Part shown: positions 27,456 through 36,737 of the stretch, in pieces
Numbering within the stretch: position 1 is the stretch's first letter
How the letters are laid out: each line of letters opens with the position of its first letter
Assembly (NCBI GenBank): GCA_964549615.1
Contig: CAZJVP010000011.1
Span: 62,001-126,000 of the forward strand
Reading direction: 5' to 3'
DNA: 64,000 nt
Source: CAYVLA01 sp964549615 [NCBI: uncultured Thermococci archaeon]
GTDB taxonomy: Archaea; CAYQAE01; CAYVLA01
Translations under genes and position numbers: made by a program
The notes under the pieces: model-generated
Databases searched by the model: none
Seen by the model: only the letters and a program-made list of their open reading frames with translations
Told to the model about the DNA's origin: nothing

Positions 27456-28028
27456 CTACCTCACACTAGAGCCGCACGGCTGATGACACGCCGGCCACCG
27501 TCTCTTCCCAAGGAGGCTCCGCGCGACGGCGCGGAAGCGAACCTTGGCCAGATACCTCTGCCAGTTGCGTAACAGCCTGTAGACCGCGCGATGATTGCAG
27601 ACCGATGCATGGCCGGCCGCCTGTGGGCTCTTTTGGAAATGGCACACATCTCCCGCAGGCAAATGACGGAAAGCCAGATGGCGGCACACAAGGACGTTGT
27701 ACACCCTTGAGGAACTCTACTGGATGTGTGAACAGGCAAGAAAGCATCTTGGCAAGGAAAGCATACTGTTGGCCGGGTCATTGCAAGGCCCTTCGTCGGC
27801 GAGCCTATCCATTTCAGGAGAACAGGCGAAAGGAGGGACTACTCGCTTCCACCTCCATGTATAACTCCTGGACAGCGCACGGGGGCGCGTCCATGCGTCC
27901 CCGGCGGCTATTTCCTTCCGAACTTCCGCGTGCTGTGGAAAGGCTTTCCTCCCCGGCAACCTAGGCTCATTTCGTCGGATCACATTCAAGAGCAGCGTGG
28001 GCATACGCCGGATCTCAGTCGTGTGGCC
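27456..28028. other. Long intergenic region, possibly decayed coding sequence
   Basis: More than 570 nt without an acceptable ORF. Short stretches in different frames have protein-like composition (for example [17 protein letters not shown] on plus at about 27700-27760), which might be remnants of a degraded gene or mobile element, but I could not identify a family. No terminal repeats were seen. Confidence 0.35.
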
Positions 28029-28787
28029 ATGTCGTTTGACCCCCTGGACCTGACCAAGAGCACGGAGGCAGTGGTCGTGAAGGGCGAGCTCAGGAAGTAC
28101 TACCGGGTCGCCAGGCCAGGACGATGGTACGGCGGCATAGCGAGCTCCGACTGCTGCGGGTGCAACCTGAGGTGCGTGTTCTGCTGGAGCGGCGTTCCCC
28201 GAGATTCGCCCGCCAACGTGGGAAGGTTCTACTCGCCTCAACAGATATTCGAGAGCCTCACGGGCTGCGCAAAAAGGTTCGGCTACGCGCAGCTGAGGGT
28301 GAGCGGGAATGAGCCGACCATAGGCAGGGATCACCTTCTTCGGCTGCTCGAGCTTCTGGATGGGACTAGGTACAGTTTCATCTTGGAGACCAACGGCATC
28401 CTGCTCGGCCATGATCGCAGCTATGCCAAGGAGCTGTCGAGGTTCGAGCGCGTGCATGCCAGGGTCTCGATCAAGGGCACCAACGCTCAGGAGTTCTCGA
28501 GACTGACGGGGGCATTGCCCGAGTCATTCGAGCTTCAACTCCAGGCGCTGCGGAATCTCTTGGACGCCGGAGTTCCCTGCCATCCGGCGGTCATGCTGTC
28601 GTTCAGCACGGAGGGTGGGCTCGAGGGACTGCGTGAGAGACTGAGGGAGATCCAGCCCACCTTGGTCGAGGAACTGGAGAAGGAGTTCGTGTTCCTGTAT
28701 CCGCACGTCGTCAGGCGCTTGAGGGCGGCTAAGGTACAGCCCCTAACGGCATACGAGCCGACCCGTGTGCCCCCGGAGTTGGTGTAG
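28029..28787 (+). CDS. Radical SAM protein
   Basis: 252 residues from ATG 28029 ([10 protein letters not shown]). The C-x3-C-x2-C signature for the 4Fe-4S/SAM site is in [10 protein letters not shown], preceded by two further cysteines. The next strands carry [11 protein letters not shown] (the GGE-like SAM motif) and [11 protein letters not shown]. The short length and the absence of a SPASM cluster domain indicate an activating-enzyme-like or small uncharacterised archaeal radical SAM protein. It is unlikely to be the sulfatase maturase, which is longer with extra Fe-S sites. Confidence 0.85.
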   Translation: MSFDPLDLTKSTEAVVVKGELRKYYRVARPGRWYGGIASSDCCGCNLRCVFCWSGVPRDSPANVGRFYSPQQIFESLTGCAKRFGYAQLRVSGNEPTIGRDHLLRLLELLDGTRYSFILETNGILLGHDRSYAKELSRFERVHARVSIKGTNAQEFSRLTGALPESFELQLQALRNLLDAGVPCHPAVMLSFSTEGGLEGLRERLREIQPTLVEELEKEFVFLYPHVVRRLRAAKVQPLTAYEPTRVPPELV

Positions 28788-28854
28788 CTTGCTCATTTCC
28801 CAGTGCCGAATGTGCCTTGACGCGCCGAAGGGAGCTCTGGAAAATGTTCGATGG

Positions 28855-28863
28855 CTTTATATC
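28855..28863 (+). promoter_or_regulatory. TATA-like box for CE15-like esterase
   Basis: CTTTATATC on the plus strand. A transcript start near 28886 would leave a leader of about 40 nt that contains GAGG 7 nt before GTG 28929. Confidence 0.45.
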
Positions 28864-28928
28864 AGGCGAATTGCTGCGAGGGAAGCGATGGTTTTCACGT
28901 CGCACAGACGTGATCCTGAGGAATAACC

Positions 28929-30059
28929 GTGCCGAGAGAGACGATCGAGGACCGGACTACTCGCGACTGCGCGATGTATCTTCCGGCAGGGCAGCTCCCG
29001 GTAATCGAGGGTCTGCCAGAGATTCTCAGAATGAATGACGGCACGAGTGTGCGAAGTCGAAGGGACTGGGCTCGACGGCGCCGGGAGATCGAGGCGATGA
29101 TGCTTCATTATCAGTACGGACGGATGCCGCCGAGGCCCGTCAGCTTTATTGCACGCGAGACATCCTCTAGGCCTGCGTACGACGGCGCCGCAACCGAGAA
29201 GCACATCACGCTGCGCATGGGACCTGAGCGTGGCGTGTCGGTCCGGCTGCGCATGGTCATCCCGGCCGGCGAAGGTCCCTTCCCGGTCATCCTGAGGAAC
29301 GACCGGGACTTGGGAACGACGGCGATAGCGGAGGAGATCATCAGGCGTGGGTATATTCTCGCGGAGTACAACCGGCATGACGTTGACCCGGACGGCCCCG
29401 ACAGGAACGATGGTGTCCATCCCTTCTACCTTGGGTTCGACTGGGGCACCTTGGCGGCTTGGGCGTGGGGCGGCATGCGGGTGGTGGACTACCTGCTGAC
29501 GTTGGACGTCGTGGATGAGGGGAAGATCGCCTTCACTGGTCACTCGAGGGGAGGCAAGGCCGCGCTGCTCGCAGGTGCACTCGATGAGAGGATAGCCCTG
29601 GTTTCGCCGAACGGGTCGGGCACGGGGGGCGCGGGCTCGTACAGGATACAGGGCAAGGGGGCCGAGACGCTGAAGGACATCTTGAAAAACTTCCCGTACT
29701 GGTTCGTGCCCCGGCTCGCCGGCTTCGTGGGCCGAGAAAACAGGATGCCCTTCGATCAGCACTTCCTCAGGGCTCTGGTTGCTCCGCGGGCAGTCCTATC
29801 CACCGATGCCCTAGGCGACCAGTGGGCCAACCCGCTTGGCACCCAATACATGTTCGTCGCGGCCCAGCCCGTCTTCGACTGGCTGGGGGTTGGCGGCAAT
29901 AATGCTATCCACTTCCGCCAGGGAGGGCATGCCCAGGGGCCGGATGACTTAAGGGCGCTCTTGGACTTCGCGGACCGGGTGTTCTTCCGCAAGACGCCCG
30001 AGAGCGGTAGAAGGTTCGATCTGCTTCCCTTCCCGCAAGAGCGAGGGGAATCGGGGTGA
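28929..30059 (+). CDS. Glucuronoyl-esterase (CE15)-like alpha/beta hydrolase
   Basis: 376 residues from GTG 28929. The nucleophile elbow is G-H-S-R-G-G-K (FTGHSRGGKAALLAGAL), followed by the CE15-like SPNGSGTGGAGSYRIQGKG segment and a C-terminal catalytic His in IHFRQGGHAQ. The N-terminal region (LPEILRMNDGT...RREIEAMMLHYQYGRMP) is also of this group. CE15 enzymes split ester links between glucuronic acid and lignin or other groups; activity on acetyl or methyl esters of uronates is an alternative. No signal peptide. It fits the uronate/rhamnose-rich polysaccharide theme. Confidence 0.78.
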   Translation: MPRETIEDRTTRDCAMYLPAGQLPVIEGLPEILRMNDGTSVRSRRDWARRRREIEAMMLHYQYGRMPPRPVSFIARETSSRPAYDGAATEKHITLRMGPERGVSVRLRMVIPAGEGPFPVILRNDRDLGTTAIAEEIIRRGYILAEYNRHDVDPDGPDRNDGVHPFYLGFDWGTLAAWAWGGMRVVDYLLTLDVVDEGKIAFTGHSRGGKAALLAGALDERIALVSPNGSGTGGAGSYRIQGKGAETLKDILKNFPYWFVPRLAGFVGRENRMPFDQHFLRALVAPRAVLSTDALGDQWANPLGTQYMFVAAQPVFDWLGVGGNNAIHFRQGGHAQGPDDLRALLDFADRVFFRKTPESGRRFDLLPFPQERGESG

Positions 30060-30123
30060 GGCAAATGTGAGTGGGATGGATGACGGGAGCATTTGGGTGC
30101 CGACGCCGGGGCCCGTGGCCGAG

Positions 30124-31185
30124 TCACGCCAGCTGTTGGGTGAGCGCGTTGATCCAGCCTTTCGTCTTCTCCACGCGCGCAAGCAAGGCCATGTAAAGCC
30201 CGTCGGCCGTCTCCTTGAGCGTGCGCTGCGAGTTGGTGTAGATGTTTCTCTTTGTGGCTTCATCGACTTGGTGAATCCATTCAGGCCTGAGTGTCTCCGC
30301 ACCAGAGAGGGCGCCGGAGAGTCCGCCCGAGATCGCTGCGAGACAGTCCGTGTCGCGGCCGAAGTTCACCGACGCGATGATGGACTCCTGGGGGTCGCCC
30401 TTGGTGACCTTGAAGACGGCGAAGGCCTTGGACACAACTTCGTTTGCCCACGAATGGGCGTATGGGACTCCCTTTCCATTGTAGATGTCGTGGAAGGCGT
30501 CCCTCAGGGCAAAGGGTTCCGTGAAGCGATCGGCCATCTCCAGCGCCCGCGCAAGTTCTTGGCGGATTCGTTCATGGGCCGCGCCGAGGGCGGATGCGAT
30601 CACCGACTCAATGCTGGATCCGGGACAGAGTGCAGTGGATATGCCGGCGGCCACGACGGCTGCCCATTTCAGCCCATCGCCGACGGGCGTGTTATATAGT
30701 AGCCCAACGTCGTAGACATCCCTCACTGCCGATCGGGGGTCGCATGCATTGATGATGCCCAGTCCGTGGCAGGACCGGGACATGGTCACTAGGCCGTCCC
30801 ACGGGCAGTATCGCCCGATGTGCTGTGCAGGTATGCCCGCGCGGGCCATGGCCAGCAGGGTGCTCTCGAAGGGCTCGGATACCATGCCCTCGGATTCGGG
30901 CTTGATGTCCCTAAGCCATATCCTCACTACATCCTCGGCCGTGATGCGGTCCTGCTTCTCGATGATCGCCGTCAGCATGAGCTTCTGTCGCTCTATCCCG
31001 TCCTCGGTGGTGCCGGGCGGACGCATCCAACCGTTGCGGTAGTGTTCGTAAGGAAGGAGCCTGTCAAGCACGCCGTATTCCTTTTCTATCCGCTCTTTGT
31101 CCCAACCCTCCACGGGCGCACCCATCGCCGATCCTATGTGGGACGCGGCTATGCAGCCGAAGATCTTGTTGTGAAGAGTCGTCAT
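30124..31185 (-). CDS. ADP-ribosylglycohydrolase family protein
   Basis: 353 residues with the all-helical DraG/ARH pattern: IFGCIAASHIGSAMGAPVEGW at the start (metal-binding Asp/Glu region), PPGTTEDGIERQ, and the C-terminal N-F-G-R-D-T-D-C metal site followed by AAISGGLSGAL. ARH-family enzymes remove ADP-ribose from proteins or small molecules with Mg ions. ATG 31185 has a strong GAGGTGAGGAG site. It follows the PPC-domain gene by 14 nt, so it forms an operon with PPC and RNase J. Confidence 0.87.
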   Translation of the reverse strand: MTTLHNKIFGCIAASHIGSAMGAPVEGWDKERIEKEYGVLDRLLPYEHYRNGWMRPPGTTEDGIERQKLMLTAIIEKQDRITAEDVVRIWLRDIKPESEGMVSEPFESTLLAMARAGIPAQHIGRYCPWDGLVTMSRSCHGLGIINACDPRSAVRDVYDVGLLYNTPVGDGLKWAAVVAAGISTALCPGSSIESVIASALGAAHERIRQELARALEMADRFTEPFALRDAFHDIYNGKGVPYAHSWANEVVSKAFAVFKVTKGDPQESIIASVNFGRDTDCLAAISGGLSGALSGAETLRPEWIHQVDEATKRNIYTNSQRTLKETADGLYMALLARVEKTKGWINALTQQLA

Positions 31186-31199
31186 CGCTCCTCACCTCG

Positions 31200-31685
31200 T
31201 TAGTGCTGTCCTGAGAAGCGCAGCTGCGGCAGTTCGATGGCGTGGCCACGTTCGTCGTGTGCGACCGTGGTCATCTCCCTTCTCATCTCAGGCCCTCGAA
31301 GCTCCGCTATGCCGACCTCGCAGAGGATGTAGCAGGTGCACCCCTCTTCCAGGTGGCCGCCGAAGGCCCCATCCGGCGTGGATGCGGTGAAATGTACGTG
31401 TGGCTGGCCGTCGACGATCGAGCCGTTCATGCTCAGGATCTCGATGCCCCCTTCCCGCTCACCGAATTTGTTTTCAGGCGGGAAACGGTTGTGGGTAACC
31501 CAGTGCAGGCACGCCTTGGAGAGCGTGCCGTATCCCCAGACGACGGCGCCCTGCCGGATCCCCTTCTCCGCGATGAATCTCTTGAGCGACGCAAGGACAT
31601 CCTCTCCCGGGTCGATCCTTACGACCCAGGTAGCTGTGTTTTCGAATCTTCCTGCCTCCAACCTTTCTGCACCCAGTCGGCCCAA
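31200..31685 (-). CDS. PPC/DUF296-domain protein
   Basis: 161 residues filling a single PPC (plants and prokaryotes conserved) domain: VVRIDPGEDVLASLKRFIAEKGI, then VVWGYGTLSKACLHW, IEILSMNGSIVDGQPHVHFTASTPDG and AFGGHLEEGCTCYILCEVGI. The His pairs (HVHF and GGHL) may bind a metal. In plants the domain accompanies AT-hooks; in prokaryotes it stands alone with unknown function. The start is TTG 31685, 15 nt after the RNase J stop, so translation is close to coupled. Confidence 0.88.
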   Translation of the reverse strand: MGRLGAERLEAGRFENTATWVVRIDPGEDVLASLKRFIAEKGIRQGAVVWGYGTLSKACLHWVTHNRFPPENKFGEREGGIEILSMNGSIVDGQPHVHFTASTPDGAFGGHLEEGCTCYILCEVGIAELRGPEMRREMTTVAHDERGHAIELPQLRFSGQH

Positions 31686-31699
31686 GCGGCGCGAGCTGA

Positions 31700-33046
31700 T
31701 TAGGGTTGCGTGCCAAGCTCGTATCCCGTTCCCCTTTCTGGGACGATGGTCTGCGTTTCCAGGGTGCGGCAGAACCTGGCGAAGAGCTCGGGGTCCTCCG
31801 TGTGTATCGGGAAGACCTTCTTGGGCTCTATGGTCTCTATGGCGTTCCTAAGCTCAAGGGGCATGATGTGCCCCGAGACGTGGATGTGGTACTGGGGCAG
31901 CCCGTAGTGGCGAAGCCAGTTCAGGAGCTTCTCGAAGTCGATCTCCATCTCCTCGCTGAAGGGCTCGGATCCGGAAAGGATGTAGCAGCTCTCGCCGACG
32001 GGCTTTATCCTGACCATCTCCTCCATGTCGTAGAGGGAACAGGCCAACACCGTCTTGTCCTGCAGCTGCGATATCTGGGCGGAATCGACCACGTTGGGGT
32101 ACTCAAGGATCTCCTTCTCCCAGTTGTAGTAGGTCTTCTTGGTCCGTTTGAAGATCAGTATGCCCTCGTCATCCGGCCCCGGTATGCAGAGGTGGGGATC
32201 CCTGCATAGGCGGGCCAGGAGGTGTGCCTGTTTGAGGCTAATCCCCAACTTTCGCCCGTTAGCCCTGGATGCGTTGTAGAAGGACCTGATCCTGTCCACA
32301 TCGGCCCTGGCGAAGTCCGCGACGACCAGCCCCCTTGCCTGCCCCACGACCTCGGCGAGCTTCTGCTCGACCATGGGCTCGGAGAACGGGGTTGCCCCGG
32401 TTACGTTGGTGGCTTCGGTGATCATCGCGACCGGATGAGCGTCGCGGGCGGCTTGCACGAACTCATCGGTCATCTCGGGCTTGGTGCCATGGGCCCTGAA
32501 GTCCCCGGTATACACGATCGCCCCCTCGGTGGTGTGTACCACGAAGCCGTACGCACCCGGCACGCTGTGGTCCACGTGTATCGGCTCAACCTCGATCGAT
32601 CCGACCTTCACCTTGTCCCCGGTCCTGAAGGTGCTGAACCTGATGTCCTTCAAATCGAACTCGAAGGTCTTGGGGCTCATCTCGGCCAGGGACTCAAGGA
32701 TGGTCGCCGTGGTTTCGCCGCAGTGGATCGGCACGGATCTCTTCACGAAGGTTATGTAGGAGGCGTGGTCCATGTGGGAGTGGGACAGGAATATTGCATC
32801 CACCGAGGGCTCGGACTCGTCGAAGGCGTACAGCCCCTGGAGGTCCGGCACAAGCCCGAACTCGAAAAGCGCTTCGTGGCACCTGGGCGAAAGGAAGGGG
32901 TCGGCGTAGTATCTTCGCTTGGCCCCGAAGGGCATGCCGAAATCGAGGAAGATCCTTGTGTCATGGTCCTCCACGAGGATCTTGTTGCCGCCGATCTCTC
33001 CCACGCCGCCGTGAAAGGTGAGTTTGACCAAGGCTAGGGCCCGCAC
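31700..33046 (-). CDS. RNase J-like metallo-beta-lactamase/beta-CASP ribonuclease
   Basis: 448 residues. The MBL motif HxHxDH appears as SHSHMDH, with later metal ligands in IHVDHSVPG and VYTGDFRAHG. A beta-CASP part (MITEATNVTG, LVVADFARADVDRIRSFYN) and the C-terminal HVSGHIMPLELRNAIETIEPKKVFPIHTE (motif C) follow. Archaeal RNase J enzymes degrade RNA 5'-to-3'. GTG 33046 lies about 20 nt after a TATA-like GATAATAG, so the message is probably leaderless. First gene of the RNase J-PPC-ARH operon. Confidence 0.88.
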   Translation of the reverse strand: MRALALVKLTFHGGVGEIGGNKILVEDHDTRIFLDFGMPFGAKRRYYADPFLSPRCHEALFEFGLVPDLQGLYAFDESEPSVDAIFLSHSHMDHASYITFVKRSVPIHCGETTATILESLAEMSPKTFEFDLKDIRFSTFRTGDKVKVGSIEVEPIHVDHSVPGAYGFVVHTTEGAIVYTGDFRAHGTKPEMTDEFVQAARDAHPVAMITEATNVTGATPFSEPMVEQKLAEVVGQARGLVVADFARADVDRIRSFYNASRANGRKLGISLKQAHLLARLCRDPHLCIPGPDDEGILIFKRTKKTYYNWEKEILEYPNVVDSAQISQLQDKTVLACSLYDMEEMVRIKPVGESCYILSGSEPFSEEMEIDFEKLLNWLRHYGLPQYHIHVSGHIMPLELRNAIETIEPKKVFPIHTEDPELFARFCRTLETQTIVPERGTGYELGTQP

Positions 33047-33063
33047 CTCGTAGGCGGTTCGGG

Positions 33064-33072
33064 CTATTATCT
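33064..33072 (-). promoter_or_regulatory. TATA-like box of RNase J operon
   Basis: GATAATAG on the minus strand with a start codon about 20-25 nt downstream (GTG 33046). Confidence 0.45.
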
Positions 33073-33314
33073 GTTGCGCGGGTCAATGACGCTTGGATGC
33101 GTCATGGGGGTGTTGTGCGATCTTTGCAGCTGGTGCGGGTCGTGCTCGTCGTAGAGCGAGCTGATGCGGAAGTGCGGATTTCCGGAGAGAGCGGGCTTGC
33201 GCGGTCGACAAGACGACTTCCGGCCGGACTGGCTGGTGCTTGGTTGCTCGATCAAGGAGATAGGCCATGGGCTTCATAGTTCAACGGGGTCTGGGACCAA
33301 GACCAGGCTCAGGC

Positions 33315-33848
33315 TCAACAGGTCTTCCGTTCCGGCTTGGGAATCTCGAATGCAGGATCGAGGGGGTTGATCACTTTGATGAAGTCGAAATCCGCAAAGT
33401 CGCCCACGTTTTCGCTGAGGATCGTCCTGATGCCATTTGCCTTGGCGCTGAAGGCGAGGCGGCAGTCGTGTATCCAAGCTCCCCTATCTGGCTCCCGCTT
33501 GCCTGCCTCTATCCAGGCGAATACCTCTCTGAAGGACTCGTCCGTCTCAAGGATCATGCGAAGGGCGGATGATGTCGCCAGTGCTCGAGCTATCATTGCG
33601 GCCTGTGCCGTCTCGATGGGCCGCGCAACCTGGGAGGTGGCCACCGCGTAGAATTCGGCGATGTTCTGCGATGCCACGCAGGCCGACAACTCTCCCTTCA
33701 GTGCTGCGGACAGCAGACTCCTACATTTCTTCATCTTGGACGTGAGCTTACGGGCTTCCGCTGGGGTGCCTGCATCTTCTTGGGTGCACGCGTAGGCGTA
33801 CACGAGTATGTTGGTGTCCAGCAGGAAGGGTTCAGCCTCGCTTGGCAT
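33315..33848 (-). CDS. PIN-domain ribonuclease, VapC-type toxin
   Basis: 177 residues: LLDTNILVYAYA carries the first Asp (residue 11), SQNIAEFYAV the Glu, IHDCRLA the next Asp and ENVGDFADFDF the last. These four acids bind Mg/Mn at the PIN active site, which cuts tRNA or rRNA in VapC toxins. Its first 17 nt overlap the end of the AbrB-like gene, as is usual for vapBC pairs. Target unknown. Confidence 0.88.
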   Translation of the reverse strand: MPSEAEPFLLDTNILVYAYACTQEDAGTPAEARKLTSKMKKCRSLLSAALKGELSACVASQNIAEFYAVATSQVARPIETAQAAMIARALATSSALRMILETDESFREVFAWIEAGKREPDRGAWIHDCRLAFSAKANGIRTILSENVGDFADFDFIKVINPLDPAFEIPKPERKTC

Positions 33849-34086
33849 ATATGTCCCTCCTTCTCCATGGCGGTTTCACGGGGTTTGAGGGGCCTCGGGT
33901 TCTTGGCAGCGACTCCTGCAGCCACCGGAGGAGAAGTTCATCGGGGTTCTGGGTCTTGATGGGGCTTGCCACAATATTGCCGCCCCTTGCCGTCACTTCC
34001 ATACGATCTCCATCAGACAGCCTGAGTTCGTCTCTAATGCTCTTCGGCAGGTAGAGCTTTCCTGAATGGTAGGTGGCGATGGCCAA
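33832..34086 (-). CDS. AbrB/SpoVT-like antitoxin
   Basis: 84 residues. The N-terminal swapped-hairpin AbrB fold (GKLYLPKSIRDELRLSDGDRMEVTARGGNIVASPI, about residues 9-43) binds DNA; the C-terminal half (DELLLRWLQESLPRTRGP) should wrap the PIN toxin. It precedes and overlaps the toxin gene. TTTATCAG at 34118-34125 on the minus strand gives a short-leader transcript and would be the autoregulated promoter. Confidence 0.86.
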   Translation of the reverse strand: MAIATYHSGKLYLPKSIRDELRLSDGDRMEVTARGGNIVASPIKTQNPDELLLRWLQESLPRTRGPSNPVKPPWRRRDIYAKRG

Positions 34087-34117
34087 TTTCGTTCCCCAAC
34101 GGGAATGGATATGGCAA

Positions 34118-34125
34118 CTGATAAA
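34118..34125 (-). promoter_or_regulatory. TATA-like box of VapBC pair
   Basis: TTTATCAG, about 30-38 nt before ATG 34086. Confidence 0.45.
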
Positions 34126-34172
34126 TCTTCGCTTTGCTTGGAGTCCGTTGTGTGGAAAATGGGGCTCGCAGA

Positions 34173-36737
34173 TCAGTAGCCTTGGCTGGTCGAATTCTTG
34201 CGTTTTGCGTCCGCGAAGCTGAAACGACAGAAGAGCCGTTGGCGGTGTCCGGAACCTATGCGCAGGAAAGACCGCCCTGCCAGCGGGGGTAGGCTGAGGA
34301 GGATGATCAGGGCACCGGTGGTCAGTACATTCTCCACGATCCGAAGTGTGATGGAGTCAAGGTAGATCGTGCCGGAGCCCTGGGCTATGATCTTGAGCGA
34401 TTCCAGGCGGGCACCGAAGATCCACCCGAAGTGGGATGTCGGTATCTCCACATCGGTCCATTTCCCGGGGGCGAGCGTGATGTTGTACGCCCTGAGGATG
34501 CGGATCGACTCGGTAGCGCCCGAGCCGGTCTTGGTTATCTGGATGTCCGTTAGAGTACCATTTCCCGGGTTCACCGAGAGCGCGAGGCGATCGTACTCCC
34601 ACAGGGTGATGGCCCAGGGGTCCGGTGGGACGTACTCCAGTGTGAAGAATCTGTCGAAGCTTATCCTCTGGCAGGCGCCGTGGGAAACCATGTCGGTCGA
34701 GAAAAGGTCTACTTCGGCCCGAGACGCTTGGATGGTCCAGCCCGGCGCCAATGCGTCGTCGTATATGACGAGATCTGCGCTGGGCGCCTCGAAGCCCGGG
34801 AGGTTGCTCAGCATGAAAAGGTTGGGCCCCTTGCCGAAGTAGATCCTCCCCTGCGAATCAAGGGCGACGTTGCGCCCCCCGGTATGGAGACGTTCGAACC
34901 CGACCGTCTCTCCGGGCTTCGATATCGGCTTCATCCTGAAGACGGCGCTGTCGGTGATGCCGTATATCAGGCCATCCGTCCAGGCGACCATCTGCCTGAT
35001 CTCGCCCGCCCCGGCGCTCTGCTTGTGTACGATCTCTCCCGCGGCGGGGTCGAAGATGAAGAGGGTGGATCCCGCACAACCGTAGATCCGGCCGTCAGGC
35101 GCGGTGGCAAGCGACTTGATCTCGCTTGTCCCTTGTGGGAAGGTGATGTCCAAGATCAGCTTGCCCTCCTTTGCATCCCATGCGAAGAAGTGAGCACGCG
35201 TTTCAACCGGGGTCGTACCCTCGCCATTGCTTATGCTTGATCCACCGTAGATCGTCCAACCATCGAGGCCGCAGGTCAGGGACACGATGCTTTGGTTAGG
35301 TATGATGTGCCTGTGAACTTCGAAGCGATCGGTCTGGGGATCGTAGATGGAGAGGGCGCCTCCCATCTTCCCATAGGTGGGCACAGTCCCGATGTAAATT
35401 CTTCCCGCCGCATCGGACGTCAGCGCTAGCGGCCTGTTCTGCTCGTCTCCCACGGGGCCGATGGTACGGGGGTTGGAGTCATGGGTTTTTCCCGGACTCC
35501 AAGGTTTGGATGGGTCGTAAACGGCAAGCATCGCGTCCGAGTAGGATGCAAGGTATAGCTTGTCCTTGTGCGCGTGAAGGCTGTAGAGCTCCCCGCTCTG
35601 CCCGACGATCGGGAACCCCATGTCCTGCAATATGCCCGTTGCTGGGTCGTACTTGAACAACTTCAGCACGCTCACGACGCCGCCATAGATGCAGCCATCC
35701 GGCCCCGTGCCCAGGCTGAAGACCTCCATTCCATCCCCGTCCTTGCTCACGTCCACCCGGCTCAGAAGCTGGCCGCTCGTGACGTTGTATGCCTCGAAGA
35801 TCTGTCGTCCGTCTGTCCTCCCGTATGCGATGCCGGTCTTGGCGTCGTAGGAGGAGTAGGGCGGGGTGAAGCAGGGCTCCAGTTGTCCAGTGGACCGGTT
35901 GAAGCGAACGTTGCCGCCTGGGAGCCCGTTGATGAGGATGGGTCCACCAGACATCTGCCTGTGGAACCCGACGAAGCCGCCGCTCGGATGCCTGACCTCC
36001 CTAACCAAGGCGTACGTGTTGGCGTCGATGATCAGGACGACGTTGGCCGTCTGAGCGTAAACGAGATCTCCCTCGGCCCCAACGTCGCAGAAGGAATCTC
36101 CCTTATATTGATCCGGCAGTATCGCTTTCTTCTGGCCGGTTGCAGGGTCGTAGGCGATCAGGTCAGCGTGCGTCCCTATGCCGGCGAAGACCCTGCCGTT
36201 GTCTGCGACGGCGACGGAGCTGCAGTACTGCTCGGTGGGGTGCATTCGCCCAAGGCTCTCTATCCTGCCCTTGGCGGGATCGTAGAGCACGACCTTTGCG
36301 CCGGGATAGGTTGCCGCATACACTCGGCCGTCGGGCCCGGTCGTGAGCTCGAATACGTACTCCTCGCCTGCTGCACTTCCCAGATCAACCACCTCTCTGG
36401 AGACGGGATCGAAGCTGAAGAGGCGGGCGGGGATTATGGTGCCGATGTAGATCTTGCCATCATTTCCTTCGCATAGCCCGTACGCACCCTTCGTGCCGGG
36501 AAGCTCGAAGTACTCCACTCGGTTCTCCGCATAGTCGAACCTGATGAGCTTTCCGGTCCCGGTACTTGTGTACATCCCCGAGTAAAAGACCGGGCGTCCG
36601 CTGACCGGATCTCTGACCAAAAGGCTGCCGCGGATCGACATGGACCTGATAGGGATGCCGAGGTCCGTTACCGTCGGCCGGCACAACGCGGTTCCGAGGA
36701 GAAGCATGCTGGTGGCGAGCAAGAAAAGATGGCGCAT
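34173..36737 (-). CDS. Secreted beta-propeller protein with C-terminal membrane anchor
   Basis: 854 residues. Signal peptide (MRHLFLLATSMLLLGTALC), then at least ten propeller-type repeats with G-x-D/N-G-x-(I/V)-Y motifs (GNDGKIYIGT, GPDGRVYAAT, DAAGRIYIGT, APDGRIYGCA) and LFxFDP strands (about 40-660). A jelly-roll carbohydrate-binding-like domain follows (about 665-805, VIYDDALAPGWTIQ, DSITLRIVE). Near the end come a transmembrane helix (TTGALIILLSLPPLAG) and a basic tail, so the bulk is outside the cell. Such proteins bind or process polysaccharide or sense glycans; catalytic residues are not identified. Confidence 0.75.
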   Translation of the reverse strand: MRHLFLLATSMLLLGTALCRPTVTDLGIPIRSMSIRGSLLVRDPVSGRPVFYSGMYTSTGTGKLIRFDYAENRVEYFELPGTKGAYGLCEGNDGKIYIGTIIPARLFSFDPVSREVVDLGSAAGEEYVFELTTGPDGRVYAATYPGAKVVLYDPAKGRIESLGRMHPTEQYCSSVAVADNGRVFAGIGTHADLIAYDPATGQKKAILPDQYKGDSFCDVGAEGDLVYAQTANVVLIIDANTYALVREVRHPSGGFVGFHRQMSGGPILINGLPGGNVRFNRSTGQLEPCFTPPYSSYDAKTGIAYGRTDGRQIFEAYNVTSGQLLSRVDVSKDGDGMEVFSLGTGPDGCIYGGVVSVLKLFKYDPATGILQDMGFPIVGQSGELYSLHAHKDKLYLASYSDAMLAVYDPSKPWSPGKTHDSNPRTIGPVGDEQNRPLALTSDAAGRIYIGTVPTYGKMGGALSIYDPQTDRFEVHRHIIPNQSIVSLTCGLDGWTIYGGSSISNGEGTTPVETRAHFFAWDAKEGKLILDITFPQGTSEIKSLATAPDGRIYGCAGSTLFIFDPAAGEIVHKQSAGAGEIRQMVAWTDGLIYGITDSAVFRMKPISKPGETVGFERLHTGGRNVALDSQGRIYFGKGPNLFMLSNLPGFEAPSADLVIYDDALAPGWTIQASRAEVDLFSTDMVSHGACQRISFDRFFTLEYVPPDPWAITLWEYDRLALSVNPGNGTLTDIQITKTGSGATESIRILRAYNITLAPGKWTDVEIPTSHFGWIFGARLESLKIIAQGSGTIYLDSITLRIVENVLTTGALIILLSLPPLAGRSFLRIGSGHRQRLFCRFSFADAKRKNSTSQGY

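Noticed and set aside
28029-28787. Radical SAM protein as sulfatase maturase
   Set aside because: Too short and without the extra Fe-S cysteines of anSME; far from the sulfatase.
30067-30699. Plus-strand open frame opposite the ADP-ribosylglycohydrolase
   Set aside because: Shadow of a well-supported minus-strand gene.
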